Part shown: positions 7,966 through 15,903 of the stretch, one piece after another
How the letters are laid out: every line of letters starts with the position of its first letter
Numbering within the stretch: the first letter of the stretch is position 1
Source of the DNA: Caryophanales bacterium UBA6768
Lineage (GTDB): Bacteria > Bacillota > Bacilli > Bacillales_D > Amphibacillaceae
Direction: 5' to 3'
Assembly (NCBI GenBank): GCA_002453315.1
Contig: DKGO01000127.1
Span: 1 to 16,062, forward strand
DNA length: 16,062 bases
The notes under the pieces: generated by a model
Seen by the model: only the letters and a program-made list of their open reading frames with translations
The model's database searches: none
What the model was told of the DNA's origin: nothing
Made by a program: the position numbers and the translations under genes

Positions 7966-8727
7966 ATGGATAAAAAATACACTGTTGTGACATTAAAAGA
8001 ACGCCCAGATTTGGAAAATTCATTAAATCACCTGCATCAAATAGGATGGGTAAATTATATGAGAGAAGATCCTGTAGCAATAAAGTATTGGCATACATTA
8101 CTTACGTGGTTTCCTGAATTTCAATATATTCTCTTAGATGAGGAATTAAAAGCAGTGGCTTGTGGGAATTCAATTCCTTTTGTTTGGGATGGTAATGAAG
8201 ATAATTTACCATCCGGATGGGATGGGGTTTTTGAAAAGGGAATACTTGATGATGAAAATAACTTACAGCCGAATTCATTGTCAGCCTTGGCTATTGTGAT
8301 TCATCCGGATTTCAGAGGGCAAGGCCTTAGTGGACAAATGGTAAAGGAAATGAAGGCATTAGCTATTAGAAGCCAATTCGATCATATGGTAGCCCCCGTA
8401 CGTCCCTCATTAAAACATAGATACCCCTTGATTCCAATGGAAGAATATATCAACTGGCGGAGGGAAGATGGTACTCACTTTGACCCTTGGATAAGAACCC
8501 ATTTTCAAATGGGTGCTACTATGATAAAAATAGCAGAAACATCTATGGTGATCCCGGGAACTGTTAAGGATTGGGAAGAGTGGACTAAGATGACATTACC
8601 TTCGTCAGGGAGCTATATCATAAATGATGGTTTAGTGCCATTAGAATTAGATCATGATGCCGACAAGGGTGTCTACATTGAACCGAATGTATGGATGAAA
8701 CATCCTTTAAATTTTTCCAAAACCTGA
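7966..8727 (+). CDS. GNAT-like N-acetyltransferase
   Basis: This is a 253-residue protein in the start I prefer (ATG at 7966), because AGAAAGGAT lies at normal distance from it. An in-frame ATG at 7942 would add eight residues (MGGRKDTP) that contain that ribosome binding site. The acetyl-CoA loop is recognisable: ALAIVIHPDFRGQGLSGQMV, with RGQGLSG at 117-123, is the R/Q-x-x-G-x-G/A motif at the start of the pyrophosphate-binding helix. The long C-terminal part (WRREDGTHFDPWIRTHFQMGA, residues ~151 onward) is typical of a GNAT subgroup with an extended second half. The acceptor substrate is unknown. It lies between the YjaZ-like gene and the RlmA-like gene. Confidence 0.8.
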   Translation: MDKKYTVVTLKERPDLENSLNHLHQIGWVNYMREDPVAIKYWHTLLTWFPEFQYILLDEELKAVACGNSIPFVWDGNEDNLPSGWDGVFEKGILDDENNLQPNSLSALAIVIHPDFRGQGLSGQMVKEMKALAIRSQFDHMVAPVRPSLKHRYPLIPMEEYINWRREDGTHFDPWIRTHFQMGATMIKIAETSMVIPGTVKDWEEWTKMTLPSSGSYIINDGLVPLELDHDADKGVYIEPNVWMKHPLNFSKT

Positions 8728-8798
8728 GATAGTTACTGAAAAGGAAGTCTTCATTAGGATATTTAACGGCGATTGATTTGTAGAGAGGGAAAGATTGC

Positions 8799-9674
8799 AT
8801 GACCAAAAAGGAACAAAGTGCAAGAGCAGTAAAAAGAATAGTGAATATATTTAGATGTCCAATCTGTCATCTGTCCATGAAGGTAATTGGTTTTAAAAGC
8901 CTTATTTGTTCGAATAACCATACATTTGACTTTACTAGGTACGGATATATTAATATGTTAACTCGCCCATCCAATCTACATTATGATAAAAAATTATTTG
9001 AGGCTAGACAACAAATAATGATGGAAGGTCAGCTATATTCTGCATTACACAAGAAAATTTCAGAAATAATCATTGATGAATTGGGTGGTTCTTACAACCC
9101 AACCGTTATATTTGATGCCGGTAGTGGTGAAGGTTCACATTTACAAAAAATAGTAAAAGCATGTAGTCATCATGTAATCACTGGGATTGGATTAGATATT
9201 GCAAAGGAAGGCGTCATCTTGGCATCCAAAAATTACCCAAGTCATATTTGGATTGTTGGTGATTTGGCCAACATTCCCCTGACGAGCCAATCATGCCACG
9301 TCATTTTAAATATCCTCTCACCCGCAAATTATAAAGAATTCAAAAGAATTTTGGCTACCGATGGTATTGCCGTTAAAGTTGTACCAGGTCCCAACTACCT
9401 GAAAGAATTACGGAATGCACTTTACACAAATAAAAACACTTACACCAACGATGAAACTGTGTCGCTCTTTAAGCAACACTTTCAATTAACAAGGGGTCTT
9501 AAACTCCATTATTTTAAGGAATTAAATCAAACAGAATTTGAGGGTTTGGTTCAAATGTCCCCCCTTGCTTGGAACGCAGAAAAGAAACATATTGATTCAT
9601 TTTTACATCAAGATCATGTTGGGATTACGATTGATTTGGATATTCTGATAGGTTCGATACCCCTACATCTTTAG
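8799..9674 (+). CDS. rlmA: RlmA-like 23S rRNA (guanine-N1)-methyltransferase
   Basis: This 291-residue protein has the two-part build of RlmA/TlrB enzymes. The N-terminal zinc finger is FRCPICHLSM...LICSNNHTFD, with ligands Cys20, Cys23, Cys37 and His41, followed by the family's RYGYINML. The Rossmann methyltransferase domain has the SAM loop FDAGSGEGSHL (105-115). These enzymes methylate N1 of a guanine in hairpin 35 of 23S rRNA (G745 or G748 in E. coli numbering); some members affect resistance to macrolides such as tylosin. Which guanine is modified cannot be told from sequence reading. GAGAGGGA lies about 8 bp before the ATG. It is the last gene of the plus-strand run and ends before the shared terminator at 9862-9899. 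Confidence 0.88.
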   Translation: MTKKEQSARAVKRIVNIFRCPICHLSMKVIGFKSLICSNNHTFDFTRYGYINMLTRPSNLHYDKKLFEARQQIMMEGQLYSALHKKISEIIIDELGGSYNPTVIFDAGSGEGSHLQKIVKACSHHVITGIGLDIAKEGVILASKNYPSHIWIVGDLANIPLTSQSCHVILNILSPANYKEFKRILATDGIAVKVVPGPNYLKELRNALYTNKNTYTNDETVSLFKQHFQLTRGLKLHYFKELNQTEFEGLVQMSPLAWNAEKKHIDSFLHQDHVGITIDLDILIGSIPLHL

Positions 9675-9861
9675 ACTTAACAATTGTATTTTTAAATGCT
9701 ATTTTGGGTTTTTGAATGAATCCTAAGGTACTTAACTACACTCGAAGATTTATCATAAGGAACATCAAAGTAAATGAATTTAGGCCTTCGCCCCCTTAAA
9801 TTTTAGTTCCCATTTGATGTATTAACTTTTTCATAATTTACTTTAGTGATATTTTATGCAA

Positions 9862-9899
9862 TAAAAAAGGACTGAAGTGTTCATTCAGTCCAGTTTTTT
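9862..9899. terminator. Bidirectional rho-independent terminator
   Basis: GGACTGAA (9869-9876) pairs perfectly with TTCAGTCC (9884-9891) around a 7-nt loop. There is an A-run on the left (9863-9868) and a T-run on the right (9894-9899). It can stop both the rlmA-like transcript (plus) and the HMA-protein transcript (minus). The 9675-9861 stretch before it holds no gene that I can see. Confidence 0.88.
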
Positions 9900-9916
9900 G
9901 GGAGGGAAATAATCTA

Positions 9917-10150
9917 TTAAGCAGATTTTACTTTTGATTTAATGACTGGATATCCCAAATCTTCAATTGCTTTTTCAATATTTTCAATTGTTACGGATGT
10001 TGAATCAAACTCTGTTTTTACTTTGCTTGCATTGAACATTACTTTTACGCTATCCTTTTCAACCCCATTCAATCCTTTTACAGCATTTTCGATCTTTTGT
10101 AAACATGACGGACATGATAAAGTTTCTAATTGAATTGTTGCTTGTTTCAT
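9917..10150 (-). CDS. CopZ-like heavy-metal-associated (HMA) domain protein
   Basis: This 77-residue protein is a single HMA (ferredoxin-like beta-alpha-beta-beta-alpha-beta) domain. It begins KQATIQLETLSCPSC, with the metal-binding CxxC at Cys13 and Cys16, and ends with KAIEDLGYPVIKSK. The binding loop reads LSCPSC rather than the GMTCxxC/GMSCxxC of typical copper chaperones, so the metal is uncertain. It lies downstream of the P-type ATPase, which lacks its own N-terminal HMA domain. The natural inference is that it delivers metal to, or regulates, that pump from the cytoplasm. AAAGGAG precedes the ATG. It has its own promoter with a Crp/Fnr-type box, and the terminator at 9862-9899 follows. 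Confidence 0.88.
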   Translation of the reverse strand: MKQATIQLETLSCPSCLQKIENAVKGLNGVEKDSVKVMFNASKVKTEFDSTSVTIENIEKAIEDLGYPVIKSKVKSA

Positions 10151-10199
10151 TGTACTTCACTCCTTTTAATGTTTTTTTACTATTTCTCTTTACAATTCC

Positions 10200-10241
10200 A
10201 TTATAACTTGGACTTAGTTTTAATAAATTGATGGAAATCAA
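10200..10241 (-). promoter_or_regulatory. Promoter of the HMA-protein gene with Crp/Fnr-type box
   Basis: TTGATGGAAATCAA (10228-10241) is a perfect match to the TTGAT-N4-ATCAA Fnr consensus. On the minus strand a perfect TATAAT lies at 10205-10200. The box centre (10234.5) is 29.5 bp from the first base of the -10, which puts it near -41.5 from an inferred start at about 10193. The expected -35 position (10228-10223) reads ATTTAT, a poor match, consistent with activator dependence. Confidence 0.72.
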
Positions 10242-10275
10242 CATTTGCTTGTTTTACTTAAAGTATTTCATTTGT

Positions 10276-12195
10276 TTAAGCAGCCTTTTCCCCCTCAACT
10301 TTTAAAGCATTTGTTTCAACCTTTGATCCTGTCTTAGTTTTGCTATTTCCCATACGATAACGGAGTAATCTCATACCGTTTAGGACAACAACTAATATAC
10401 TTGCTTCGTGAACTAACATTCCAATCGACATATTCATCCAGTTACTAAATATTAAGCTAGCCAACAAGATGACAACGACACCTATGGCAATGATAATATT
10501 TTGTTTCATATTTCTTGCTGTTGCTTTTGTTAATCCTAATGCATGAGGTAAACGGCTGAAATCTGAATTCATCAGAACGACATCTGATGTTTCGATAGCG
10601 ACGTCTGTGCCGCTTCCCATCGCAATTCCAATATCAGCTAGAGCTAAAGAAGGACTGTCATTGACACCGTCACCGACAAAAGCAATGATCTGACCTTCAG
10701 CTTGCAATGTTTCAATATAAGCTGATTTCCCTTCTGGCAACATATTTCCATGTGCCTCGGTTAACCCAAGTTCACTTGCCACCAAATCAACGGTTCCCTG
10801 GTTATCACCTGAAAGCACAACAAGATTTTTCACACCAAGTTTTTTCAAATTCTGGAGATCTTGTTTCACACCCGGACGGATTTGGTCTCTTATCCCCATG
10901 AGCACTTTTAATTCTCCATCAACAGCCGTAAGAACAAGGGAGTTCCCATTTTTTTCAAAATGTTCGATATCTTTTCTCATTATTTCATTTAACATGACAT
11001 TTTCTTTTTCCATTAATGCAACATTACCTACGGCGATTCGGTGCTCATTTACTTTCGCAATAATTCCGGCACCCTTAACGACTTCTGTTTCTTCCACAGT
11101 GGAAAACTTTGTCCCACTGATGTCTTGTAGTATTGCTTTTGCTAATGGATGGTCTGATTCACGTTCAACACTCGCTAAATAGGTGAGCACTTCCTTCGTG
11201 TTTTCCCCATAAAACTTTTTCTCTGCCACTTCAGGATTTCCGATAGTTAATGTCCCTGTTTTATCAAAAACGATTGTATCTACTTTACTAAAATCATTGA
11301 TTACTTCACTACCTTTTAATAGCACACCATGTCGAGCACCATTACCAATACCGGAAACATTTGATACAGGAACCCCGATAACTAATGCTCCAGGACATCC
11401 TAAAACAAGCACCGTAATGGCAAGCGCCACATTATTTGTAAACAGCCAAACGATAAAGCCAAGAACTAAAACTGCTGGTGTATAGTATTTGGAAAATCGA
11501 TCAATAAAACGTTCCGCTGCTGATTTAGAATCTTGTGCTTCTTCTACTAATTCTATAATTTGGCCAAATGTTGTATCTTCCCCAACACGGTCTGCTTGAA
11601 TTTGTATCGTCCCATTTTCTAAAATAGTACCTGCATAAACTTCTGTTCCTGTTATCTTACTTACTGGAATCGACTCACCAGTAATACTTGCCTCATTAAT
11701 ATGACCTTCACCTGTTAGGACTGTGCCATCTACGGGAACTTTTGCACCGGTCTTTACTAATAAAATATCCCCCTCATCAACGTCATCGACATCTACTTCT
11801 ACAAACTCTCCGTTTTCAATTTGTTTCCAGGCACTTTCTGGTGCCAATTCCGTTAGCTCTTTAATTGCCGAACGGGTCTTATTCAAGGTACGTTGCTCCA
11901 AGTAAGTACCAAATAAGAATAAAAATGTGACAATGGCAGATTCTTCATAGTTTTGAATTAGCACTGCACCAATAACCGCAATAGTAACTAATACGTCAAT
12001 ACTGACGACCTTTACCTTTAACGCCTGGTACGCCTGAATAGCAATAGGTGCAATCCCAAGAATCGATGCCATAATGAGTGATACATTTAAAATCGTTGAG
12101 CTGTCCAAACCGAATCGACCATAAAACCCAACAACGATTAAAATGGCACTAATTAGCGTAATCTGATTTTTCTTTCCTAAAATAAATCTTTGCAT
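10276..12195 (-). CDS. Heavy-metal P1B-type ATPase with CPG membrane motif
   Basis: I prefer the start at 12195 (639 residues). GGGAGGG lies about 7 bp before it, and the inferred transcription start (about 12228) is inside the longer open frame that begins at 12276. P-type ATPase landmarks, numbered from this start: TGES (172-175), the membrane metal site CPG (267-269) in GCPGALVIGVPVS, the phosphorylated Asp in DKTGTLT (D311), the P1B-specific HP (349-350), and late GDGVND. The C-terminal pair of membrane helices ends in HEASILVVVLNGMRLL. There is no N-terminal HMA domain. It pumps a soft metal ion across the membrane at the cost of ATP. CPG is not the CPC of classic CopA exporters, so copper is not assured, and zinc, cadmium or another metal remains possible. 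A small HMA protein follows 125 bp downstream. Confidence 0.93.
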   Translation of the reverse strand: MQRFILGKKNQITLISAILIVVGFYGRFGLDSSTILNVSLIMASILGIAPIAIQAYQALKVKVVSIDVLVTIAVIGAVLIQNYEESAIVTFLFLFGTYLEQRTLNKTRSAIKELTELAPESAWKQIENGEFVEVDVDDVDEGDILLVKTGAKVPVDGTVLTGEGHINEASITGESIPVSKITGTEVYAGTILENGTIQIQADRVGEDTTFGQIIELVEEAQDSKSAAERFIDRFSKYYTPAVLVLGFIVWLFTNNVALAITVLVLGCPGALVIGVPVSNVSGIGNGARHGVLLKGSEVINDFSKVDTIVFDKTGTLTIGNPEVAEKKFYGENTKEVLTYLASVERESDHPLAKAILQDISGTKFSTVEETEVVKGAGIIAKVNEHRIAVGNVALMEKENVMLNEIMRKDIEHFEKNGNSLVLTAVDGELKVLMGIRDQIRPGVKQDLQNLKKLGVKNLVVLSGDNQGTVDLVASELGLTEAHGNMLPEGKSAYIETLQAEGQIIAFVGDGVNDSPSLALADIGIAMGSGTDVAIETSDVVLMNSDFSRLPHALGLTKATARNMKQNIIIAIGVVVILLASLIFSNWMNMSIGMLVHEASILVVVLNGMRLLRYRMGNSKTKTGSKVETNALKVEGEKAA

Positions 12196-12234
12196 TTCCA
12201 TTCCCTCCCACGATGAAATTTTTATTCTGTACTT

Positions 12235-12276
12235 AGTATAGGACGTAATTTGATCGATGTAATTGACGGAGGTCAT
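12235..12276 (-). promoter_or_regulatory. Promoter of the P-type ATPase gene with Crp/Fnr-type box
   Basis: TTGACGGAGGTCAT (12263-12276) matches TTGAC-N4-GTCAA with one mismatch at the last base. TATACT lies at 12240-12235 on the minus strand. The box centre (12269.5) is again 29.5 bp from the -10, giving about -41.5 from an inferred start near 12228. The -35 position reads ATTACA, which is weak. The longer reading frame of the ATPase would overlap this site, which argues for the internal start at 12195. Confidence 0.7.
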
Positions 12277-12433
12277 GATTTTATAATTACTGCTATCATC
12301 AGTATTTTCAAAGATTATGATAGGATGTGAATCCCATTTAGGTTTTTTTATTCGTCAAAGACATTGGGTTATTTTTAGTTTGCGAGATAGTATTGGCTTT
12401 TTAAAAGCATCATTGTTACAATGGGAATATCAA

Positions 12434-12462
12434 TTGGCTAACGAACGTTAGTTAATGATAAT
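12434..12462 (+). promoter_or_regulatory. Promoter with overlapping TetR-type operator for the hydrolase-tetR operon
   Basis: CTAACG-AA-CGTTAG (12438-12451) is a perfect 6-bp inverted repeat around two bases. It overlaps a plausible promoter, TTGGCT (12434-12439) and GATAAT (12457-12462) with 17-bp spacing. A repressor bound there would block polymerase. The second gene of the operon is a TetR-family regulator, so autoregulation is the natural reading. The link is inferred from position and symmetry. Confidence 0.6.
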
Positions 12463-12509
12463 AGTTGTATAAAGAATTACCCAAATATTTGTATGGAGGA
12501 TTGTACCTT

Positions 12510-13553
12510 ATGATAAGGAAAATTATTGGTGGATATATACGACCTTATAAAGACGAGCAAGGTAGAGTAGTACCAAATTCAATATCCAGTTTGGAGAAGT
12601 TAACACTTGGTGGTGTTGAACAATGGATTACAATCAGAAGTAAGGATAAAGAACTGCCGATATTACTATTTCTTCATGGGGGACCCGGTGCTTCGCAGGT
12701 AGGTGTACAGCAAAAATATAACGCGGAATTAGAAGCACACTTTATCGTAGTAAATTGGGATCAAAGGGGTGCAGGGAAGTCATATTCACAGGCACTTTCA
12801 GCTGAAAAAATGAACTTGAACCAGTTATTGGAAGATGCGAATGAATTAGTAAGATACCTTTTAAAGAGGTTTAATAAGAACAAAATCTTTCTAATGGGTC
12901 ATTCTTTTGGGGCTGCATTAGGCTTGTATTTTGCACACCGTTATCCTGAATTACTCTATGCCTATGTCAGTATTAATCAGCCGATAAATAGGGGGGAGGA
13001 AGAGAAACGATCGTATGAATATGCAGTACAAATGGCTAAAGATAAGAACCATCGCAGGGCCATAAAGCAGCTTAAAAACATTGGTACACCTACTAATGGA
13101 ACTTACAGTGAATTCTCCAATTTAGTAGTACAACGAAAATGGCTAACAAAATTTAATGGGGTAACATTTCGAAAAAGTGCCACCATGATTAATCTGAATT
13201 GTTTAATTAGCTCGCATCTAACTATTCGGGAAAAGTTAAACTTTTTCAAGAGCTTTGGATTTTCAGTTTCCCATCTTTGGAATGAATTTATGAGCCTAAA
13301 TTTCTTTACATTAGTTCCAGAAATAAAGGTTCCTATTTATTTTATCGCTGGCAAACACGACAGAACTACATTTGCTGATTTAATAGAAGAGTATTTTCAT
13401 TATGTAAAAGCAGATGATAAACATCTAATTACCTTTGAAGAATCAGGTCATTTATCATGTTTTGAGGAAGCTGACAAATTTAATCAAGTGATGTTACAGC
13501 AAGTTCTGCCTATCTATTTACAGGTAACACAGGAAAGGAGGAGAAAGGTATAA
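12510..13553 (+). CDS. Alpha/beta hydrolase, proline-iminopeptidase-like
   Basis: The preferred start is ATG 12510 (347 residues), because TGGAGGA lies 9-10 bp before it. An in-frame ATG at 12465 lies upstream of that ribosome binding site and close to the inferred transcription start. The fold markers are clear: FLHGGPGAS (54-62, oxyanion loop), VNWDQRGAGKS, the nucleophile elbow GHSFGA (Ser132), the acid in IAGKHDRTT (Asp284) and the catalytic His in EESGHLSCF (His314). HGGPG with DQRGAG is typical of proline iminopeptidases and relatives (peptidase S33), but the lid region differs enough that an ester or lactone substrate is equally possible. It has no signal peptide. It ends 1 bp before the tetR start and so is translationally linked to it. 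Confidence 0.85.
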   Translation: MIRKIIGGYIRPYKDEQGRVVPNSISSLEKLTLGGVEQWITIRSKDKELPILLFLHGGPGASQVGVQQKYNAELEAHFIVVNWDQRGAGKSYSQALSAEKMNLNQLLEDANELVRYLLKRFNKNKIFLMGHSFGAALGLYFAHRYPELLYAYVSINQPINRGEEEKRSYEYAVQMAKDKNHRRAIKQLKNIGTPTNGTYSEFSNLVVQRKWLTKFNGVTFRKSATMINLNCLISSHLTIREKLNFFKSFGFSVSHLWNEFMSLNFFTLVPEIKVPIYFIAGKHDRTTFADLIEEYFHYVKADDKHLITFEESGHLSCFEEADKFNQVMLQQVLPIYLQVTQERRRKV

Positions 13554-13554
13554 A

Positions 13555-14172
13555 ATGACTAATCGTATGTCTACTAAGGAGAAAATTTTATTTGCGGCAA
13601 TCGATTTATTTTCCCGAAAAGGGTACAGTGGGGTGTCAATTAGAGAAATTACGAGGGAAGTCAGTATAAAGGAAAGCTCTCTTTATAATCATTTTAAAAA
13701 CAAGGATGAAATGATCACGACCATTTTTGAGAACTTTCGTAACGAGTTTGCCAAAACATTGCCACCTATCGAAAAACTTGACGAGATATTGATAAACTCA
13801 AGTATGCAAGATTTTTTTGAGCAAGGCTTTCAAAACTTTAAAATGCATATAGATAACCCAACAAATGAAAAACTGTGGCGGGTTCTTTACATGGAACATT
13901 TTCGCAATCCATTAGCGAGAGACATATTTCTCAATGACATTATTAAACAGACATTGGAATTTCTTGAGATTGTATTTGAAAAGCTTATTTCTCTGGGAAA
14001 AATTCGTCCACTAAGTCCAACACTACTTGCTGCCGAATACCAATACCCGATTTTTTCTATGGTTACGGAATACAATATGCTTCGTTTTGATCAAAAGAAT
14101 ACTGATGAAATAGAGATGAGAATGAAGGAACATGTTAACTTTTTCATGGATACAGTTAAGGTTGATGGGTAA
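13555..14172 (+). CDS. TetR/AcrR-family transcriptional regulator
   Basis: This 205-residue protein has a family-typical length. The N-terminal DNA-binding domain spans about 5-58 (MSTKEKILFAAIDLFSRKGY, then SGVSIREITREVSIKESSLYNHFKNKDEM), with the helix-turn-helix ending in the characteristic SSLYNHFKNK. The C-terminal ligand-binding half is variable, and its ligand cannot be inferred. AAAGGAGGAG lies upstream, inside the end of the hydrolase gene, and only 1 bp separates the genes. It probably represses its own operon through the inverted repeat at 12438-12451. Its ligand may be a substrate or product of the hydrolase (inference). Confidence 0.9.
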   Translation: MTNRMSTKEKILFAAIDLFSRKGYSGVSIREITREVSIKESSLYNHFKNKDEMITTIFENFRNEFAKTLPPIEKLDEILINSSMQDFFEQGFQNFKMHIDNPTNEKLWRVLYMEHFRNPLARDIFLNDIIKQTLEFLEIVFEKLISLGKIRPLSPTLLAAEYQYPIFSMVTEYNMLRFDQKNTDEIEMRMKEHVNFFMDTVKVDG

Positions 14173-14395
14173 AAAATAGAAAAAGAAATTCCAACGATAA
14201 AAGAACAAATAACAGATATATTAAAAAGATAATGATTGGTAAAAAAGAGACTGTCTTCTAAAATAGGACGCAATTTTCTATAAAACCTCACAACCAAAAG
14301 AATCCCCAATTAATGGAGGTTCTATTTTACCAAACTTTAACAGAGCCATTGGAAAAAATGTTGATTTAGCAATCGGGCACTTTAATAGGAAAATA

Positions 14396-14425
14396 GGGAG
14401 CTCCCAAAATGAGGTACCCCATTTT
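14396..14425 (-). terminator. Palindrome pair, possible terminator after the menA-like gene
   Basis: AAAATGAGGTACCCCATTTT (14406-14425) is a palindrome with one mismatched pair. It starts 11 bp beyond the menA-like stop on the minus strand, where it would fold as an 8-bp hairpin (one G-U pair) ending in four U residues. It directly abuts a second perfect palindrome, GGGAGCTCCC (14396-14405). Both the A and T tracts lie within the stem, so the terminator assignment is tentative. The rest of 14173-14395, between convergent genes, shows no gene. Confidence 0.4.
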
Positions 14426-14436
14426 CCTCAGCCGAA

Positions 14437-15351
14437 TCATACGAGCCATAGAGCAATAGTAAAAATCAAACCAAATGCCCAATAATGGCGAGCGACCCAT
14501 TTCATTCCGCTCATTTTTTCTTGTTGTGTTGCATCTGAACGATAAACATACAATAACTTAACTGCTATCGGAGTTCCTAAATAAACAAATCCTGCTATCC
14601 AGGGCAGTATGCCGATAAAGATCATAAATGTCACAGATAAATAAGCAACCAATAGTAACAAGAGGAGCAATGTAACGGCTTTTTTACGACCGATTAAAAT
14701 TGCCACTGTTTTTCTAAATGGTACGTCTTTTTTTATATCTCGAATATTGTTCGTTAAAATCATGGAAGCAATCAGTGCTGCAAATGGAATAGATAGTAAA
14801 ATAATCTCAATAGTGATGGTGTTCCCTTGAACAACATAGGCCAACACTGTAGTAGTAATACCTAAAAAAATGATTCCAATTACTTCCCCTAATCCAATAG
14901 CAGAAAATGAATGTTTTCCCGCTGAATATCGATAACCCGCCAAGATGCCGATAATTCCTACTGGAATGACCCAATACGTCGTCATTGATGCTAACCATAA
15001 ACCGATGATTGATGCAATAACGAGAATTACTATGGCGACGGGTAACACTTGGTGATGCATCATTTGATTTGATGATGTTTTATTAGCGGTCCATTTTTCC
15101 GGATCTTGCCCGTGTTTAAAATCATAATAATCGTTTAACATATTTGTCGCTACTTGTATAAGAATACAGGCAGTTAACAAGGCAATTAGGGCTTCAAAAT
15201 ATATAGCACCAGTCATTTTTGCAAAACCAGTTCCAACTAAAATTGGGGCAATCGTTCCCGTTAACGTCATTGGGCGAATCAGTTGCCACCAAGAATGTTT
15301 GTAATAAGCTATTTCCTCTCCGTAATGAAAAGTAACTTCCTCTTTAATCAT
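14437..15351 (-). CDS. menA: MenA-type UbiA prenyltransferase (1,4-dihydroxy-2-naphthoate polyprenyltransferase-like)
   Basis: This 304-residue polytopic membrane protein has about eight to nine hydrophobic helices. It carries both Asp-rich motifs of the UbiA superfamily: NMLNDYYDFKHG (about 70-81) and NNIRDIKKD (about 200), which bind the Mg-diphosphate of the isoprenoid donor. The pattern around them (LIRPMTLTGTIAPILVGTG near the start; FRKTVAILIGRKKAVTLL after motif 2) resembles MenA, which prenylates DHNA in menaquinone synthesis. Another quinone or aromatic acceptor cannot be excluded, and no other men genes are nearby. AAAGGATG fits best with the ATG at 15351. ATG 15357 and GTG 15360 in the same frame are closer to it than usual. 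It lies 18 bp after the CopD-like gene stop, so it is co-transcribed from the Crp/Fnr-type promoter upstream. Confidence 0.82.
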   Translation of the reverse strand: MIKEEVTFHYGEEIAYYKHSWWQLIRPMTLTGTIAPILVGTGFAKMTGAIYFEALIALLTACILIQVATNMLNDYYDFKHGQDPEKWTANKTSSNQMMHHQVLPVAIVILVIASIIGLWLASMTTYWVIPVGIIGILAGYRYSAGKHSFSAIGLGEVIGIIFLGITTTVLAYVVQGNTITIEIILLSIPFAALIASMILTNNIRDIKKDVPFRKTVAILIGRKKAVTLLLLLLLVAYLSVTFMIFIGILPWIAGFVYLGTPIAVKLLYVYRSDATQQEKMSGMKWVARHYWAFGLIFTIALWLV

Positions 15352-15369
15352 TATCATCACATCCTTTTT

Positions 15370-15867
15370 CTAAATAATGACCATTAGGTAAATCAAGATG
15401 GTAAAACCGATTACTTCAACTGATTCAATTGCCATATATTGAATGAGTAATTTCCAAATTCCCTTTTCATAACCTATATCAGCATTTTCCCAAATGGTTG
15501 TCTTTTTAAACAATTTCATTGCTAAAGGATAAGCAACAAATATTCCCCAGAGTAGGCTAATGGTGGCAATCATCAATGCGGCAAGCCAAATATTGCCGTA
15601 TGTTGAACTGACTACTGCATGCCAACTTTTTAATGGGCCTAATACAGTCCCTAATAAAACGCCTGTTAAAATAACAATTAATCCTGCGATAGAAAACAAG
15701 ATATGGGTCCATTCCATTAACGATAAGAAAAATTTTCTCTGAATGGTGTAAGGAAGTTTTCTGGCTGCCGGAAACACTCCCCAACCGACAAAGAAAATTC
15801 CCCCTACCCATATGATGGCTGAAAATATGTGCAAAAACAATATAGCCTGTCGTAGTTCCCACATCAT
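15370..15867 (-). CDS. CopD-like integral membrane protein
   Basis: A protein of about 165 residues with four to five membrane segments. I place the start at 15867, 6 bp after a perfect AAAGGAGG; adjacent ATGs at 15870 and 15864 are possible. The longer reading from 15888 would begin before that ribosome binding site. The first helix, ILFLHIFSAIIWVGGIFFVG, has the His and the W-x-G-G pattern of the CopD/HemJ-like four-helix membrane fold. Further histidines (EWTHILF and KSWHAVV) could bind copper or haem. CopD-family proteins are linked to copper uptake, but many short single-domain members are uncharacterised, so function is uncertain. It is the first gene of a pair with the menA-like gene. 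Confidence 0.72.
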   Translation of the reverse strand: MMWELRQAILFLHIFSAIIWVGGIFFVGWGVFPAARKLPYTIQRKFFLSLMEWTHILFSIAGLIVILTGVLLGTVLGPLKSWHAVVSSTYGNIWLAALMIATISLLWGIFVAYPLAMKLFKKTTIWENADIGYEKGIWKLLIQYMAIESVEVIGFTILIYLMVII

Positions 15868-15903
15868 CATCAGCCTCCTTTGCAACATTCCTTGTTATCT
15901 TTT

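Noticed and set aside
12196..12276. Longer N-terminus for the P-type ATPase
   Set aside because: It would overlap the Fnr-type box and the -10, has no ribosome binding site, and the extra residues resemble no ATPase N-terminus.
14249..14286. Insertion-sequence end remnant near the GAGACTGTC sequence
   Set aside because: No matching inverted end, target duplication or transposase fragment was found.
15871..15888. Longer N-terminus for the CopD-like protein (MLQRRL)
   Set aside because: The perfect AAAGGAGG lies inside this extension and serves the ATGs at 15870-15864.
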